Part shown: piece after piece, positions 12,110-24,655 of the stretch
Layout of the letters: every line of letters starts with the position of its first letter
Position numbering within the stretch: the first letter of the stretch is position 1
Origin: Maratus speciosus
Taxonomy: Eukaryota; Arthropoda; Arachnida; Araneae; Salticidae
Assembly (NCBI GenBank): GCA_963932465.1
Contig: OZ010791.1
Location: forward strand, 152,813,915-152,877,914
Direction of reading: 5' to 3'
DNA length: 64,000 nt
Program-made: the position numbers and the translations under genes
The notes under the pieces: model-generated
Told to the model about the DNA's origin: nothing
Databases searched by the model: none
What the model saw: only the letters and a program-made list of their open reading frames with translations

Positions 12110-14958
12110 AAGAAATCTCTCCAAGATTAAAAGTAAATTATACCTGCAACCATAATGTTCGATTCTTCTGTTTTAGACGATAAGCTTAAGGTAGTGACCT
12201 TTTAACTACTCCTGTTACTTAAGATAGCGACCCTTTTAACTACTCACGTTTCTTTTAACTAAACGCAGATAAAAGGAAATTTAATATAACGTGAGTAACT
12301 AAGCCGAGTTAGAAAAGGCTTTGACAAAGTTAACGGAATCTAAATGAATTTTTTACAAGGTGGTCTGGTGATAAGGGCCAAGGAGTGCTAGTCATACGAA
12401 AAACGATACGGAAAAGGAGGATGATGTATCCACTTTTGGAACAATAGGGATCTGCTATTGAGACAAATAAACAAATAAAGGCTAAAAAGATTATGTTCAT
12501 CACGCAAAACGTATAATGGCCCGCGTGTATTTTCCGTAGACTTCGTTAAAACTTTTTGTACCAGTTTAGTTTTGAAGGAGGGGAAGTTTTATAATCTAAA
12601 TGAGGTGTACTAGAACGATCCCTTTTTCCTTTTATAAGTGCCCAGCGGATTTATAACAGCACGGAATTTCGATTATTTTTCGAGTTTTGCCCGAAATAAG
12701 ACAGAATACGAAATTTTCACAAAAGGAAATTTTATGCTATTAATATACACATATATGCAGAATATTCAAACTGTTATTAGCTATTCACAGATATACATAT
12801 TTATCCACAAAAACATATTTATTACATTTATATAATAATATGCAAAATAATCTTTCAGAAAAAACTTATAAATATCAGTTTTCTTATCATCATAAACTTT
12901 TTTATCATGATATTTCCAGCCGTAAAAGTCCTGAAAACTGCATACCAGAGGGAGGTTCTACTCCCTGTTTTCATTCGTCTCCTTTTTTTACAGTCATACA
13001 GTCACAAAAAATTAAACATTTTCGATGTCACTGAATGCATATAATTATATAGAAATACATATTTATAGAAATATGTTTTGTTTATTTTAATCAAACCCTA
13101 CTCTAAAAGTAGAAATTATTGATTGCAATCGGTACAAAGTAAAACAGAAATTTAAATTGGCATATGTACGAAAATTGGATAACAAGCTTGAGGAGCTCCA
13201 CAATCAAAGGCCCCAGGGTCACAATCTATGCTTTAATCAGGTTCTTGTTCTCCCGGTACGGCTTGATTTTTGTAGCTTTTTAAAATAATTATATTTTCGC
13301 ATCAAATAGAAAACAACTGGTTTATGGCGTTGAGTTTCGCCTAAGAGTGTGTAAATATTTCCAGAAAAAAAGTGGATCTAAAATCGTCCAAAGTTCGCTA
13401 TGCACGGCGTGCATACTAAATCTGTGTAGATGATTGCTCTCTGAATAATGATCTAAAGCAAAAATAAATAAACAAACAAATAAAATTTTTTAAAAATCAC
13501 ATAGTTCCTTAAAATATATTAAATTAGTAGGGGCCAAGCCTCAAATGAATTAAATAAATCAAATTTCACAAAATGGTGCCTGTTTGATTTCAATTTTCGA
13601 CACCAATTTTTCATTTTCCAAACTTGTTTAAAATATTGAAAATATTAAAAACCAGTGGACCCGTGCAAGTTTTCTCACTACAATATTTGAGATGATTTGC
13701 GGATGCGCTTTTCATGAAATTTTACTGCAATTATTAATCAAACAATATTTAACTAAATGTGAGTATACTAAGTCAAAAGCCTTTTCAAAAACCATTCTAT
13801 GTTACCCCAATTCATCGTTGTGCGTTACCGTCGACCAGAAATACTTTGGTCCTTGAGGGGTTACTTTTGTCCATCACATAAAAAAGTGTCTATTCTTTGT
13901 ATTGAACAAACAATACAAAATAATTTGGAGTTTTTGCCTTTGAAAAATAGTTTATACCCTACTATGGGATATTTGAATAGTTGGGGTAATTTTAATTTTC
14001 GTTAGTGGCAACATTGGATGTGTTTAAAACAACTGTTTTCATGTGCAGATTTTAATTCTCCAAACTTTCTATGGTGAAACAATCTGGATAAGAGCTACAA
14101 ATAAGGTAAGTGTCAAAATATTACCTTTAGTAGCCTGTAACCCATGTGTGATCATAGTTTTTCCTGTAAGTTTTTATTTTGACAGGAAAAGTTTACGTCT
14201 TCATAAGTTAACATGAAAACTAGTTTTACGGGGCTATTTTGTGCCAGGCCTGGTTTGGTCCGAAGTAGCCTCAGTTACTTAGAAATGCCTTTTATACAAC
14301 CAAATCTCTTTAAAAATGTTTTAAGTAAAATTTTTTCCCCCAATGTTACTGTAGCAAAATGTTACATTAATTGTTTTTGTTCCAGTTGCTGAGGATAACA
14401 TGACGAAAACTGTTTCTCGTGTCTTTAATATTTACAATTGGTTTATTGTGTTTAAATGTTAAAAAAAAAAAAAAATATCGAGTTTGCAGTGTTAATTCAT
14501 TAGCAGATCCTATTGTTAGAGTGTTACAATAGTCCAACATATGAAACGTATTCAATTTATATGAAACTAAGTGAATGGAACAAAGAAGCCCCTAGTACGG
14601 GCTACTTTGTTCCAAAACTTTAAAGACAGTTTAAAAAAAAGCCTCTTTAAAACCATACAATTTGCTTCATTGTTTCATGTTAATTGTTCACAACTAAATT
14701 TCGATGTTGAAAAATCATATATAATATTTTTTAATAATGGAAATGTTAGTGGAACCAGGAAAAAGTGGCCCAATGTTGACGGTATATTTGTGCATAGAAA
14801 AAGGATGTTGAAGTCAGAAATAATATATATGATTTTGATCTTTTTAAAAGGAGGTTTGCCCTCTATTTAAAGGAATAGTCTAGTTTAATTTGTAAAAACA
14901 AAACTTCGGCAGCTTGAAAGTTCAATTTCAAGCAAGAGTCAAAACATATACACTAATT

Positions 14959-15010
<52 letters not shown>

Positions 15011-15165
15011 TATTTGGAGATAAACGCTTTGAAACTTTTTGATCGTTGTCGTAAAGTTAGGAAGTTTTGTCTTTGGCATCCGTGATACTGTTCCTTTCAA
15101 CTTATTGTCACTACTTAAATATTGGGTGGATCAAAAAACGGTTTTGAGGGCATATTCTAGTCTAA
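12110..15165. other. No gene recognised; A46 tract
   Basis: Frames at 13799-14005 and 14571-14870 are open but not recognisable, and the surrounding text is rich in TTTGTTCC/GTGGCCC-type motifs that suggest a decayed DNA element. There are 46 A at 14963-15008. No splice-bounded coding segment could be supported. Confidence 0.45.
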
Positions 15166-16377
15166 ACAGTCCTTTGAATCACCGCGTTGCATATCTGCAA
15201 CATACCCAAAAGTCAATCTTTATTTACACAGTGGGCTTTAAAAAACAATTTTATTTATTACTGCTATCTCCCAAAATAGCAGTTAATGTAATTTGTTCAT
15301 AGAATTATAAACAGACGCCAATACTGTGTTAATTTTTCACGCTAAAGTTTTATTTACCATTTGAGCAGTTTGGCATTCCTCTTAGTAAAATGAACTTTCT
15401 TAAAATTAAAAAGGCTGCAGACGTCCTAAAATAGATTTTTTACAAAGGTAAGTTCGTATATTTTAGAATTTTGTACTAGAAAATTGTCACTATTTATGAG
15501 AAATATGTAATTTTTTGTTTATTTCAGATGTGAAAAAAGTGCCTTTTAGTCAATAACACAAGCCTGCGATCTTTGTGTTGTTTAACTTTTGATAATTGAT
15601 TTTTATATATATTTTTAGCGCTGATTCCGAAAATGACCTTCATTTTTAACCATCACGTAAGGATTTTTTGCAAATCGTAAATTTCAATAGTAAAAAGTAA
15701 AAAAATAGAGAATATCTAATACTGAAACATACAGGAAATGGTTGTGTTTCTTAACTTTTGATAACTGATTTTTATATTTTTTTCAGCGCTGAATTCGAAA
15801 ATGACCTTCATTTTTATCCCTCAAGTCAGGATATTTTGCAAATCGTAAATTTCAATGGTAAAAAGTAAAAAAAAATAGAGAACATCTTATATTAAAAGAT
15901 GCAGGAAATGGTTGTTTCTTAACTTTTGATAACTCTTTTTTATATATTTTTTAGGGCTGAATTCGAAAATGATCTTCATTTTTATCTCTCAAGTCAGGAT
16001 TTTTTGCAAATCATAAATTTCAAAGTCAAAAAATATCAAAATTCTGATACTATATAATAGTTGTGATGGCTGTGTTTTTTAAATTTTGATAATTGATTAT
16101 TATGTACATTTTAGCGTTAAATCTGAAAATAACCTTCATTTTTAAGCATAAAAAATGAAGGCCATTTTCGGATTCACCGTTACAGAATACGTAAGAATCA
16201 ATTATCAAAAGCTAAGCAATATATTGTCATATGTGTGTCATATATGACACAACCCAAAGTTTGCAGGCTTGTATATATTTTTTTCTTTTAATATTTAAAA
16301 TGATGTATCTGAGTAACATCCAAATAAATATTTTTCAAATTGAAGTTGTTTGGCCACAAAAGGTTAAAGGTTCATAA
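15166..16377. mobile_element. PiggyBac-like MITE, copy A, split by a fold-back
   Basis: Segments 15170-15555 and about 16276-16373 align in order with the uninterrupted copy at 47898-48383 (shared GTTGCATATCTGCAAC, TTTGAGCAGTTT, AATTAAAAAGGCT and more). The right end is CACAAAAGG followed by TTAA at 16374-16377. The left CCCTTTG/TTAA boundary is mutated here. An unrelated fold-back sits in the middle, so this copy is older than that insertion. Confidence 0.75.
15556..16273. mobile_element. Fold-back element with internal ~165-bp tandem repeats
   Basis: The ends are inverted copies: ACACAAGCCTGC at the left, GCAGGCTTGT at the right. Inside are four tandem units starting AACTTTTGATAA.TGATT near 15582, 15752, 15920 and 16080 (periods of 160-170 bp), each with CGAAAATGACCTTCATTTTTA. 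The right arm repeats the same unit in reverse, so the RNA could fold. The empty site at about 48271 in copy B marks the insertion boundary, next to TA/ATA. Confidence 0.8.
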
Positions 16378-16571
16378 AATAGAAAGAATTTTTTTTTTGT
16401 TTGTGGAGCGTTTTTTCGCAGTTCTTCTTTATTTGGCGGCAAATGATATCTATAAAATATCAGTTTTACTGTTTTATTATTAAAAGGTATTTAGACAATA
16501 TTTTGTAAATGTTACATAAAGATTCGGTTGTTGTGAATATGTGAAAAAGGCTTTTTACTGAATCCATTTCT

Positions 16572-17889
16572 CTTTAAATTAGGGGTGCACAACCTTTTTG
16601 AGAGAAGGACCACTTACAAAAATGTTTGGGTTGTCGAGGGCCACATCAGTAACACAGACAGGATTCTATATCAGGAGGTTGGGGGGGGGGGGTAATAACT
16701 CTTTATTCTTGGAGAATACTGAATTTTGGTATATAAAAAATAAACAAATAGAAATAAGTAATTGTATGCTGGGCTTCTTCACATTCATATCCATCTGTAA
16801 CCATACAACACTTTATGAAGACTAACTGTTCTTTCTTGATAAATGGAAAATTTTGACAAAATTCACAATTTTTTTTCCACGAGCGATTGAAGAATTTCGC
16901 GATATTTTTGTGTTCAATTGACAAAAGTTTCCACCAGTTGTCGAAATACGTGATTTTTTTTTACCGCGACAGAGTGACAAAATTCGCGATTTTTTCTCGC
17001 GATAATTTGTCGAAACTCGCGATTTTTCCGCAGCCTGTCACCGAAATTTGAGATTCTTAACTGACTATGACGAAATTTGTAATTTTTCCCGCGATAAACT
17101 GACGAAACTCGCGATTTTTCGCAGACGATCAACGAAATTTGCAATTTTCCGCACCTCATCGACAAAATTCCCGATTTTTCTGCGCCCGTTTAGCGAAATA
17201 TGAGACTTTTCCGCGCCAAATCGGTAAAATTTTGAATTTTCCCGCACTCCATCAACGAAATTCGAGATTTTTGCTCGCCCGATCAACGAAATTTGCGATT
17301 CTTAACTGACTATGACGAAATTTGTAATTGTTCCCTCGATAAACTGACGAAACTCGCGATTTTTTCGCAGACGATAACGAAATTTGAGATTTTTTTCACA
17401 CATGATCGAGAAAATTCGCGATTTTTCCGAACCTGATCAACGAAATTCGTGATTCTTAACCGAATGACGAAATTTGTGATTTTTTTCCCGCGGAAAATTG
17501 ACGAAATTCGCGATTTTTTTCTCGGGATAAAATGACGAAACTTGTTATTTTTCCGTATCCGATCAACGAAATTTGGAATTTTTGAGTACGACGATTTTTG
17601 AGATCAACGAAATTCGCGATTTTTCTGCACCCGGTCAGTGAAATTCGCAATTCTTATCTGACTCTGACGAAATTCGTAATTTTTTCCGCGGCAATTTGAC
17701 GAAATTTGCGATAAACTGACGAAAACCGCGATTTTTCTGGATCCGATAAACGAAATTTGCAATGCTTTAAAGCGAGAAACTGACAAAATTACCGATTTTT
17801 CCAACAACATATGGACAAAAATTGCGATTTTACCCAGTTATAAATTTTCGAAATTCGCGGGCCACGGGTTGTGCATCCCTACTTTAAAT
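16572..17889. mobile_element. hAT non-autonomous element with perfect 8-bp TSD
   Basis: The element proper is 16580-17881. Its ends are TAGGGGTGCACAACC and GGTTGTGCATCCCTA, a hAT-type terminal inverted repeat. It is flanked by a perfect 8-bp target duplication CTTTAAAT (16572-16579 and 17882-17889), the hAT signature. Subterminal GGGCCAC motifs also fit. No transposase is present. Most of the interior is a degenerate minisatellite. Confidence 0.92.
16835..17865. repeat. Minisatellite inside the hAT element
   Basis: About 1 kb of degenerate tandem units of the form (T)GACGAAATTCGCGATTTTT plus a variable spacer, spaced about 35-60 bp. Open minus-strand frames across it (repeats of KNREFRQ/ISNFVD) are by-products of the repeat and not a protein. 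A related array occupies 63650-64000. Confidence 0.9.
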
Positions 17890-18251
17890 GATCCCAGAGT
17901 GAATCTTTAAATTCATTCTTCTCAGCTTGCGTTTTTTCAACGCATCAGATTGATCAAAATGTTAAAAACACAACATATTCTTTCAATTAACTTGCTATTT
18001 TTTGTATTTTATTTTAATTTTTTGTGGGGGAAGGGGGCGATCTTTAAGTTGCATTTCATAAAATTAAGAATTATTGTTCAGTAATATAAGTAGTTGATGT
18101 TTTAAAAATAAAAATAAGTAAATAGTCATTTTCACCGTATTTTTGCATATGTTATGACCCCCCCCCCACCCATCTTAAACTAATGAACTTTTTGGAAATT
18201 TGATCCTATCATTATAGAAAATACTGATTCCTACCGCTATATATTTTTGTA

Positions 18252-18292
<41 letters not shown>

Positions 18293-19120
18293 CAGGGAAA
18301 AAATGTATTTTTTTAAAAAAACTCAAAATAGTAAAAGAAATAAAGTTTTAAAATTTTCAAAAACATTTTCTTGTTTCAAATTTTAGCACAAGAATTGTAT
18401 TTTTTTCGTGATTAAATCACTTTCCTTCATAAACTATTTATTAATATGTCAAGAAAACACTATGAAATACCCCAATTTAAAAAAAAAATGCTCGAAAAGT
18501 AAAAAAGTCTTATTAATGAGAAAAAAATCCAAAAAAGAAAAGAAAATTAATGAAGGTTAGGACAGCGTTTCAAAACAAAAGCAAATGACGCAAAAAAAAA
18601 TACTGAAATTCGTAAAAAAAAATCGAGTAATCTGTAAAAATATGGAAAAGCGTGAAAATTCAAACCCGTAAATTCGAAATATTCCCCCTTAAAATACTAG
18701 ACATTCAACATGACTTATAGCATTTCCATCCGAGTAAAGATCGATACATCGGTAAAGAGCTAAGGTGAAATTTCATAATATTTCAATTGAAAAAGTACTT
18801 CTTGCATATGAACTTACTGCTAGCTAAGCAACTTTATGCAGACCAGAAATTGGTCCACAAGACAGACATTCAATCACATTAGGGTAATTTAGCTTTTTCT
18901 TTTTGTGTTATTGATCGAGCTCAGCGGAATAATATATATTCTGATTCAATCATGATGATGACCACCAATCACGATTCACCATCTTTTTTTTTTTTTTTTT
19001 TTTTTTTTTTGTATGAAATTATAATCATTTCATTGAAGTTAATTTTGGAATATTTTTTGTTGAATACATAGTGTATGTTAATTAGAACGGTAAAAAATTT
19101 TTTAACACATCACAGACTGC

Positions 19121-19167
<47 letters not shown>

Positions 19168-20580
19168 CCATTAAACATTAATGATGTAAAATTCTTTCAA
19201 ACTCATTGGAAGTCTTTTATGCGATTTTATGGAAATTTTCGAAATTTCGTATGTGGAATAAACAGGGTAATTTAATTTTCTTATGTTCTGTCTTACTTGA
19301 TATTTAAAATGTATTATAAGCAAATTATTCCTTTTTTAGATAATATACAAATATAAATGAAGTTTTTATCATTCGATTGTTCGATTTGTTAGTCAGTTAT
19401 TTAATTAAATGTATTCTATATGTATATATTAATACTTGCCATCTTTAATAAGGAATGTGATCAGATTTTGTAAGTATTTTGTTGGTTCTGCTGTAGGTAC
19501 TGTAGGTATTTTGTAGGTTCTACTGCATTTTTATTTTCAAAGGTATTATTTACACACACACATATATATAGATATATATAAGTTTATTTTACACGTTTAC
19601 ATGATACTACTAACTTAAATGCTAAATTAAGATGTCATGTAATAATATTATACATTACTGTATAATAACAATACATTAATTGTTATATTAAAACATATAT
19701 TAAAGTCAAGCTAATTGGAAAATAGAACCCACTAGTAGTGAATCTAAAAAATACTGACAATCCTAAAGATTTTAATATATGGATTATACCAAACAAAATT
19801 GAAATAAAAAGGAAATAATCACAAAGGGAACAAAATGTAGTAGAAAATATATAATGAAGGGAAATAGGGATGACAAACAGAGCAACGCGTAATATTTAAT
19901 CTACAGGTTGGCAAGAATACCACGTTTGCTAAAGATGCATTATTTCCTATAACAGAGACCTGAATAAGCAAAATATAGCCTATTACCTGCCAACATAATG
20001 CGTTGGAACGCATAATAGATGAAGAAACAAGAGAAAAAAAAATTGATTTAGAGGAGGAAAAAAAAAGAATTGTACTCATATATATATTTTTATTTAGAAA
20101 CCCTACGAGTTCTATATATTATAGTTTTCTTGATATTCTCTTTTAAATACTCTCTAAATTAGGAATTTTCAAGCTATAGTAAACAAAAGTTATACAGAAA
20201 ATTATAGAACTGATAACCGTACTATTTTTGATTTAGATACCCCGACTCAGTGATTGCCAATAAGTCGCGAGTATTGTGGATTCCTCTTCAAAAAGTATCA
20301 GTTATAAATCATTATGTCTTATAATGATGATTCCTCCTGTATAAATCATTAAAGCGTTGTACAACCTTTCCATTTTTATTGGATTATTATTTTTTTTCTG
20401 GTTATATATTAAGTGAATATTTAATTATGTAATCATTTTGTTACTTCTTATTGGAATACATATAAAAGAAGATAATCCTATCATTAGCATGGTGACATAA
20501 TAATGCCATTTTAAAAGTTAACATTATCTATATTAATGGCGATACGGCGAAATTAAGAATTTCTATTTAGTGATACACAA
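17890..20580. other. No gene recognised; homopolymers and microsatellites
   Basis: AT-rich DNA with 35 A at 18257-18291, 27 T at 18984-19010 and (ATT)n at 19121-19165. A CAGTGATTGCCAA at 20248 resembles a hAT end but has no matching partner or 8-bp duplication. No exon is supported. Confidence 0.5.
19121..19165. repeat. (ATT)n microsatellite
   Basis: About 15 ATT units. It makes a run of isoleucines in one frame that has no coding meaning. Confidence 0.95.
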
Positions 20581-20906
20581 GCCCGTATTTTGGATGTCGG
20601 ACGCTCCTGTGCAGTCATTTATATTCCGCCCCCTTCCCCTCTCTTTTCCCTCAGTATAACTTGAATAATTTGTGGAGTTACTTACTTCAATTTTAAACTT
20701 TAAAAATATCTAAACAAAACTGAATATAAGACAAATATCAAGTTAAAATTTTACTAATTATTCTGAATAAAAAATTAAGTTTCAAATACACAGAAAATAG
20801 TCACTATAGTTAATCATTCCCTTTCAAAAATTTCGTTGAAAACTTGTCAAACAAATAATATGATAGAAGTCACAGAAATGCACCACTACAGTTTTTATTT
20901 TACCTG

Positions 20907-21978
20907 TAAAATTCACAAATATCTTCAATTTAATCACACAAAATATAAATTAAACATACACAGAAACAAAGTCACTAGAGTTTTAAGATAAAATGAATTT
21001 TAAAATGATATATCTCAGAAACATCTAATTTAGAGAGTCAACAATATGTTTTGCAAACTAATAATAATTTATAATTTAGTAATTATTTTGCGATAGTTGC
21101 AGAGAATAAAAAATGACTCCCTTTGAATTTTTGAATGCATTTATTACTTACTCGAAAGTGAGACTGATTGTGATGTTTGATTCTATAGCCACCACTCCAA
21201 GATTGACCAGTCGTTCTTGCTTCTATTTTGTTCTTAAGTAGCTTTTAATACGTTTTAAAACAGAAAATGGCTTTCAGCAAAACAATTTGTTGCCGGAGTA
21301 CAGTTGTAAATCTTGACTACAGTGTACAGGAGCCGTAGGTGAAAAGCTTCATCTCTAGAAAAGTGGTTTTTAGCTGTGGCCCCATGAGTACATAGTTGAA
21401 TAAACATCACTAATTTTTTTGAAGTCAACATCCTTCAAAAAAATGGAAGACTTTTCATCTCTTTTCTCATTTCGTAGATAAGAAAATAGCTTTTTAAATG
21501 AATGCTTTTTTCAGTAAAACTCCGCTCTATGTTGGAATCGTAAATGGCTTGAAGTTTATCTGCAGCAATTAAGTAGTTTCTAGTTTCGGTGATATTTCAA
21601 AGAAATGAATAATCTTAAATTATACTCTTTTTAGATATAAACGCTCTTCCATAATTCACTCTGAAAATTTTGTATTATTTTGTGATACAATATTTGCATA
21701 CTCTCCAGCTCTTGTAGTCATTTTTAAAATTTTGAAAATCCTAATGAATGTTTGCTCCGCTTCCCAAAATTGCTTATTCGTACTCCGTTTCAAGTTCCGA
21801 TACCCGGATTTTGGTGCACCCACACATATGAGATCCTTTATACACCCAACTTAGCTGTTTTGGGAAATGGAGCTTGTGTAAGCTGCATAGTCCGATGTAA
21901 CGTAGTCATATTTCGTAGTCATTGTGGATTTTGGACGTTCGCAGACTCCAAATAGACAGTTCTTTGCTTTTAGTTGCA
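20907..21978 (-). pseudogene. hAT transposase remnant, duplicate A
   Basis: Nearly identical to 22360-23439. On the minus strand it encodes the C-terminal dimerisation region of a hAT transposase in broken frames (see duplicate B for residues), terminating near 21147. It ends abruptly at TTGCA against the CACTG-ended MITE. Small indels separate it from B (for example, B has extra bases near 22905), so the duplication is recent but not brand new. Confidence 0.75.
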
Positions 21979-22359
21979 CACTGTAAAAAAAAATCTGTAG
22001 TTCTACAGATGTAAAGTTACATGCTTACTAAACTTTCACCTGTAACTGTACGAAAAAAGCTGCAAATCTACAAAACTAGTTTTTGTAAAGCTACAAAAAT
22101 CTGTAACTTTACAAATGAATCTGCTAAAATTTCAGTAATCTTACTAAACTTTTATTTGTAACCCTGGCTGCAGTTAGATGAAAAGTTCTCAGAATCCCAG
22201 TTTCCAAAAAAATTCTTAGTAACCTTACAGATTTTTTGATTTTCGGCGCAAAAGTGTGTCTGTTACATGAAATTTTGTTGTTGCCGTTACATGAAAAGTT
22301 CTAGGAATCCAAGTTTCCTAGAAAAACTTTAGTAACTTCAGAGATTTTTTTTTACAGTG
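21979..22359. mobile_element. 381-bp MITE with CACTG...CAGTG ends
   Basis: The termini are CACTGTAAAAAAAAATCTG and its near mirror (CAGAGATTTTTTTTTACAGTG on the plus strand, 21 bp, cited by ends only). The interior is rich in short direct and inverted motifs such as CTGTAACTTTACA and ATGAAAAGTTCT. No ORF. CACTG ends are seen in several superfamilies (CACTA-like, Transib, Chapaev), and with no normal short target duplication I do not assign one. It lies exactly between the two 1.07-kb hAT duplicates. Confidence 0.8.
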
Positions 22360-23495
22360 TAAAATTCACAAATATCTTCAATTTAATCACACAAAATATA
22401 AATTAAACATACACAGAAACAAAGTCACTAGAGTTTTAAGATAAAATGAATTTTAAAATGATATATCTCAGAAACATCTAATTTAGAGAGTCAACAATAT
22501 GTTTGGCAAACTAATAATAATTTATAATTTAGTAATTATTTCGCGATAGTTGCAGAGAATAAAAAATGACTCCCTTTGAATTTTTGAATGCATTTATTAC
22601 TTACTCGAAAGTGAGACTGATTGTGATGTTTGATTCTATAGCCACCACTCCAAGATTGACCAGTCGTTCTTGCTTCTATTTTGTTCTTAAGTAGCTTTTA
22701 ATACGTTTTAAAACAGAAAATGGCTTTCAGCAAAACAATTTGTTGCCGGAGTACAGTTGTAAATCTTGACTACAGTGTACAGGAGCCGTAGGTGAAAAGC
22801 TTCATCTCTAGAAAAGTGGTTTTTAGCTGTGGCCCCATGAGTACATAGTTGAATAAACATCACTAATTTTTTTGAAGTCAACATCCTTCAGAAAAAGGGA
22901 AGACAGGACAACTTTTCATCGCTTTTCTCATTTCGTAGATAAGAAAATAGCTTTTAAAATGGATGCTTTCTTCAGTAAAACTCCGCTCTACGTTGGAATC
23001 GTAAATGACTTGAAGTTTATCTGCAGCAATTAAGTAGTTTCTAGTTTCGGTGATATTTGAAAGAAATGAAAATCTTAAATTATACTCTTTTCAGATATAA
23101 ACGTTCTTCCATATTTCTCTCTGAAAATTTTGTATTATTTTGTAATATAATATTTGCATACTCTCCAGCTCTCGTAGTCATTTTTAAAATTTTGAAAATC
23201 CTAATGAATGTTTGCTCCGATTCCCAAAATTGCTTATTCGTACTCCCTTTTATAGTTTCGATACTCGGATTTTGGTGCACCCACACATATGAGATCCTTT
23301 ATACACCCAACTAAGCTGTTTTGGGAAATGGAGCTTGTGTAAGCTGCATAGTCCGATGTAACGTAGTCATACTTCGTAGTCATTGTGGATTTTGGACGTT
23401 CGCAGACTCCAAATAGACAGTTCTTTGCTTTTAGTTGCATGAAAAGTTCCTTTATGAAAGTGGTTACGCTAATACTACCATAAAATCTCAATGTG
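22360..23495 (-). pseudogene. hAT transposase remnant, duplicate B
   Basis: On the minus strand around 22770-22600 the translation reads VKIYNCTPATNCFAESHFLF, then after a frameshift KRIKSYLRTK, then after a stop QERLVNLGVVAIES and SNITISLTFE before TAA near 22600. PATNC.AE followed by KRIKSYLR and QERL..L is the canonical hAT dimerisation region. Upstream minus-strand fragments (up to 23491, including LLIAADKLQVIYDSNVERS) are probably more of the same protein but are not individually recognisable. Frameshifts and stops make it non-functional. The bases 23620-23735, ending AGTTTGGGATCTCCTG, look like one terminus of the parent hAT. Confidence 0.8.
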
Positions 23496-23931
23496 AGATC
23501 GCTGATCTGCGACGAATTTCATAAGGTAAAGCGATAAAAAACATTAATATTATTTTATTATTAGCAACATTTTGCTGCTCTCAAACTCAAAACTTTTTCT
23601 GAACTCAAAACTTTTTCCGGTCTCAAAATTATGCCGCTTCCCAAATTGTGCCGCCCATGCGCAGTTGCACACGATACACGTGACCGAAAACGTCTCTGTG
23701 TTACACCAGTAAAAAAAAGTTTGGGATCTCCTGTTATAAATAATAATTTGCCTAGCCTTTATACAGGGTGATTTGCTACCGAGTGTACAAGCTCTGAGAA
23801 GCGGTACAGCTCACTAAAAGAAACACTTTTTTGTATAGAAACGCTTAGGTCGCAATCCACTTATTCAGTCATAAATACAGGATGTCTCACTGAAATCGAA
23901 CCAGAGTTCCCATTCCCAACTTTAAGGGCGT

Positions 23932-24341
23932 ATTCAAATCCAAACTTCTTATTTTCGGACTTATTTTTAAATTCAATTTTGTTCTGAAAACCATCCAATT
24001 CGCAGATTCTCTTATTCAGAAACTATATAATGTGCCGAGCTTGTCGATTTTTCGATAAAGGCAGAATATATTGCAGAAAATGCTGTCAAAACGGGCGTTT
24101 TGAATCGAATTTTCCGAAGCGAGAGTACTGGAGGACGAAAAAATGGTCATACTGGCAAAATAATTGTTTATAAATCAAATTCTAATTAATTGAGCGAAAG
24201 ATGAAAACACACGGCCGCTTATACATCTCTTCAAAAATCACGTTAGCAAGTTTCATGTTTTCACCTTAAAATGAGTCTGAAAATGTGTTCGAAAATTTTG
24301 TGGTTGAGCGCGGGAAAATATTTTTTTTAATACCACCTTAA
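23932..24341 (-). mobile_element. TTAA MITE family 1, diverged copy
   Basis: TTAA at 23932-23935 is followed by GGCGTATTCAAATCCAAA, and TTAA at 24338-24341 is preceded by ...TACCACC. The inner landmarks are in the family order for the minus orientation: GAAACTATATAATG, GTCAAAACGGGCGTTTTGAA and GTTGAGCGCGGG. The body is 402 bp. Divergence is greater than in the other copies, so this is one of the older insertions. Confidence 0.7.
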
Positions 24342-24655
24342 CGGTAATGAAGATATTTTAACGATGTATTCAGGAGTCGTACTTTATTTTGTGTGAAATG
24401 TGATAGGTATTAGAGGAAGTCCACTGCTATTAGGTCAGTGATTCATATCTACCGTGAGCTACATTCCAAATTACGACGTGTCCAAGCCAGTGTTGTTTGG
24501 GCGCAGATCGTAGCCATTTCCAGCCATTCTTCGCATGTTACCACCTATAATAGAAAGTAAAGCATGTCTGTTGAAAATATCGGTAAAATATTTCCATTAT
24601 TGTTTAAAGCTATAAAGAAAAACTGAGGCTCGACTTGTAGTGCGACACTCTGTGT

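Noticed and set aside
16914..17810. Series of minus-strand ORFs with KNREFRQ / ISNFVD repeats, like a repetitive protein
   Set aside because: They are the translation of the minisatellite inside a hAT MITE. Frames change from unit to unit and no start or splice context fits.
16835..17865. CRISPR-like array
   Set aside because: Units are degenerate with no conserved repeat plus unique equal-length spacers, the context is eukaryotic, and no cas genes are present.
20248..23735. A single 3.5-kb hAT from CAGTGATTGCCAA to GGGATCTCCTG
   Set aside because: The ends are poor mirrors and the flanking octamers (CCCCGACT and TTATAAAT) do not match.
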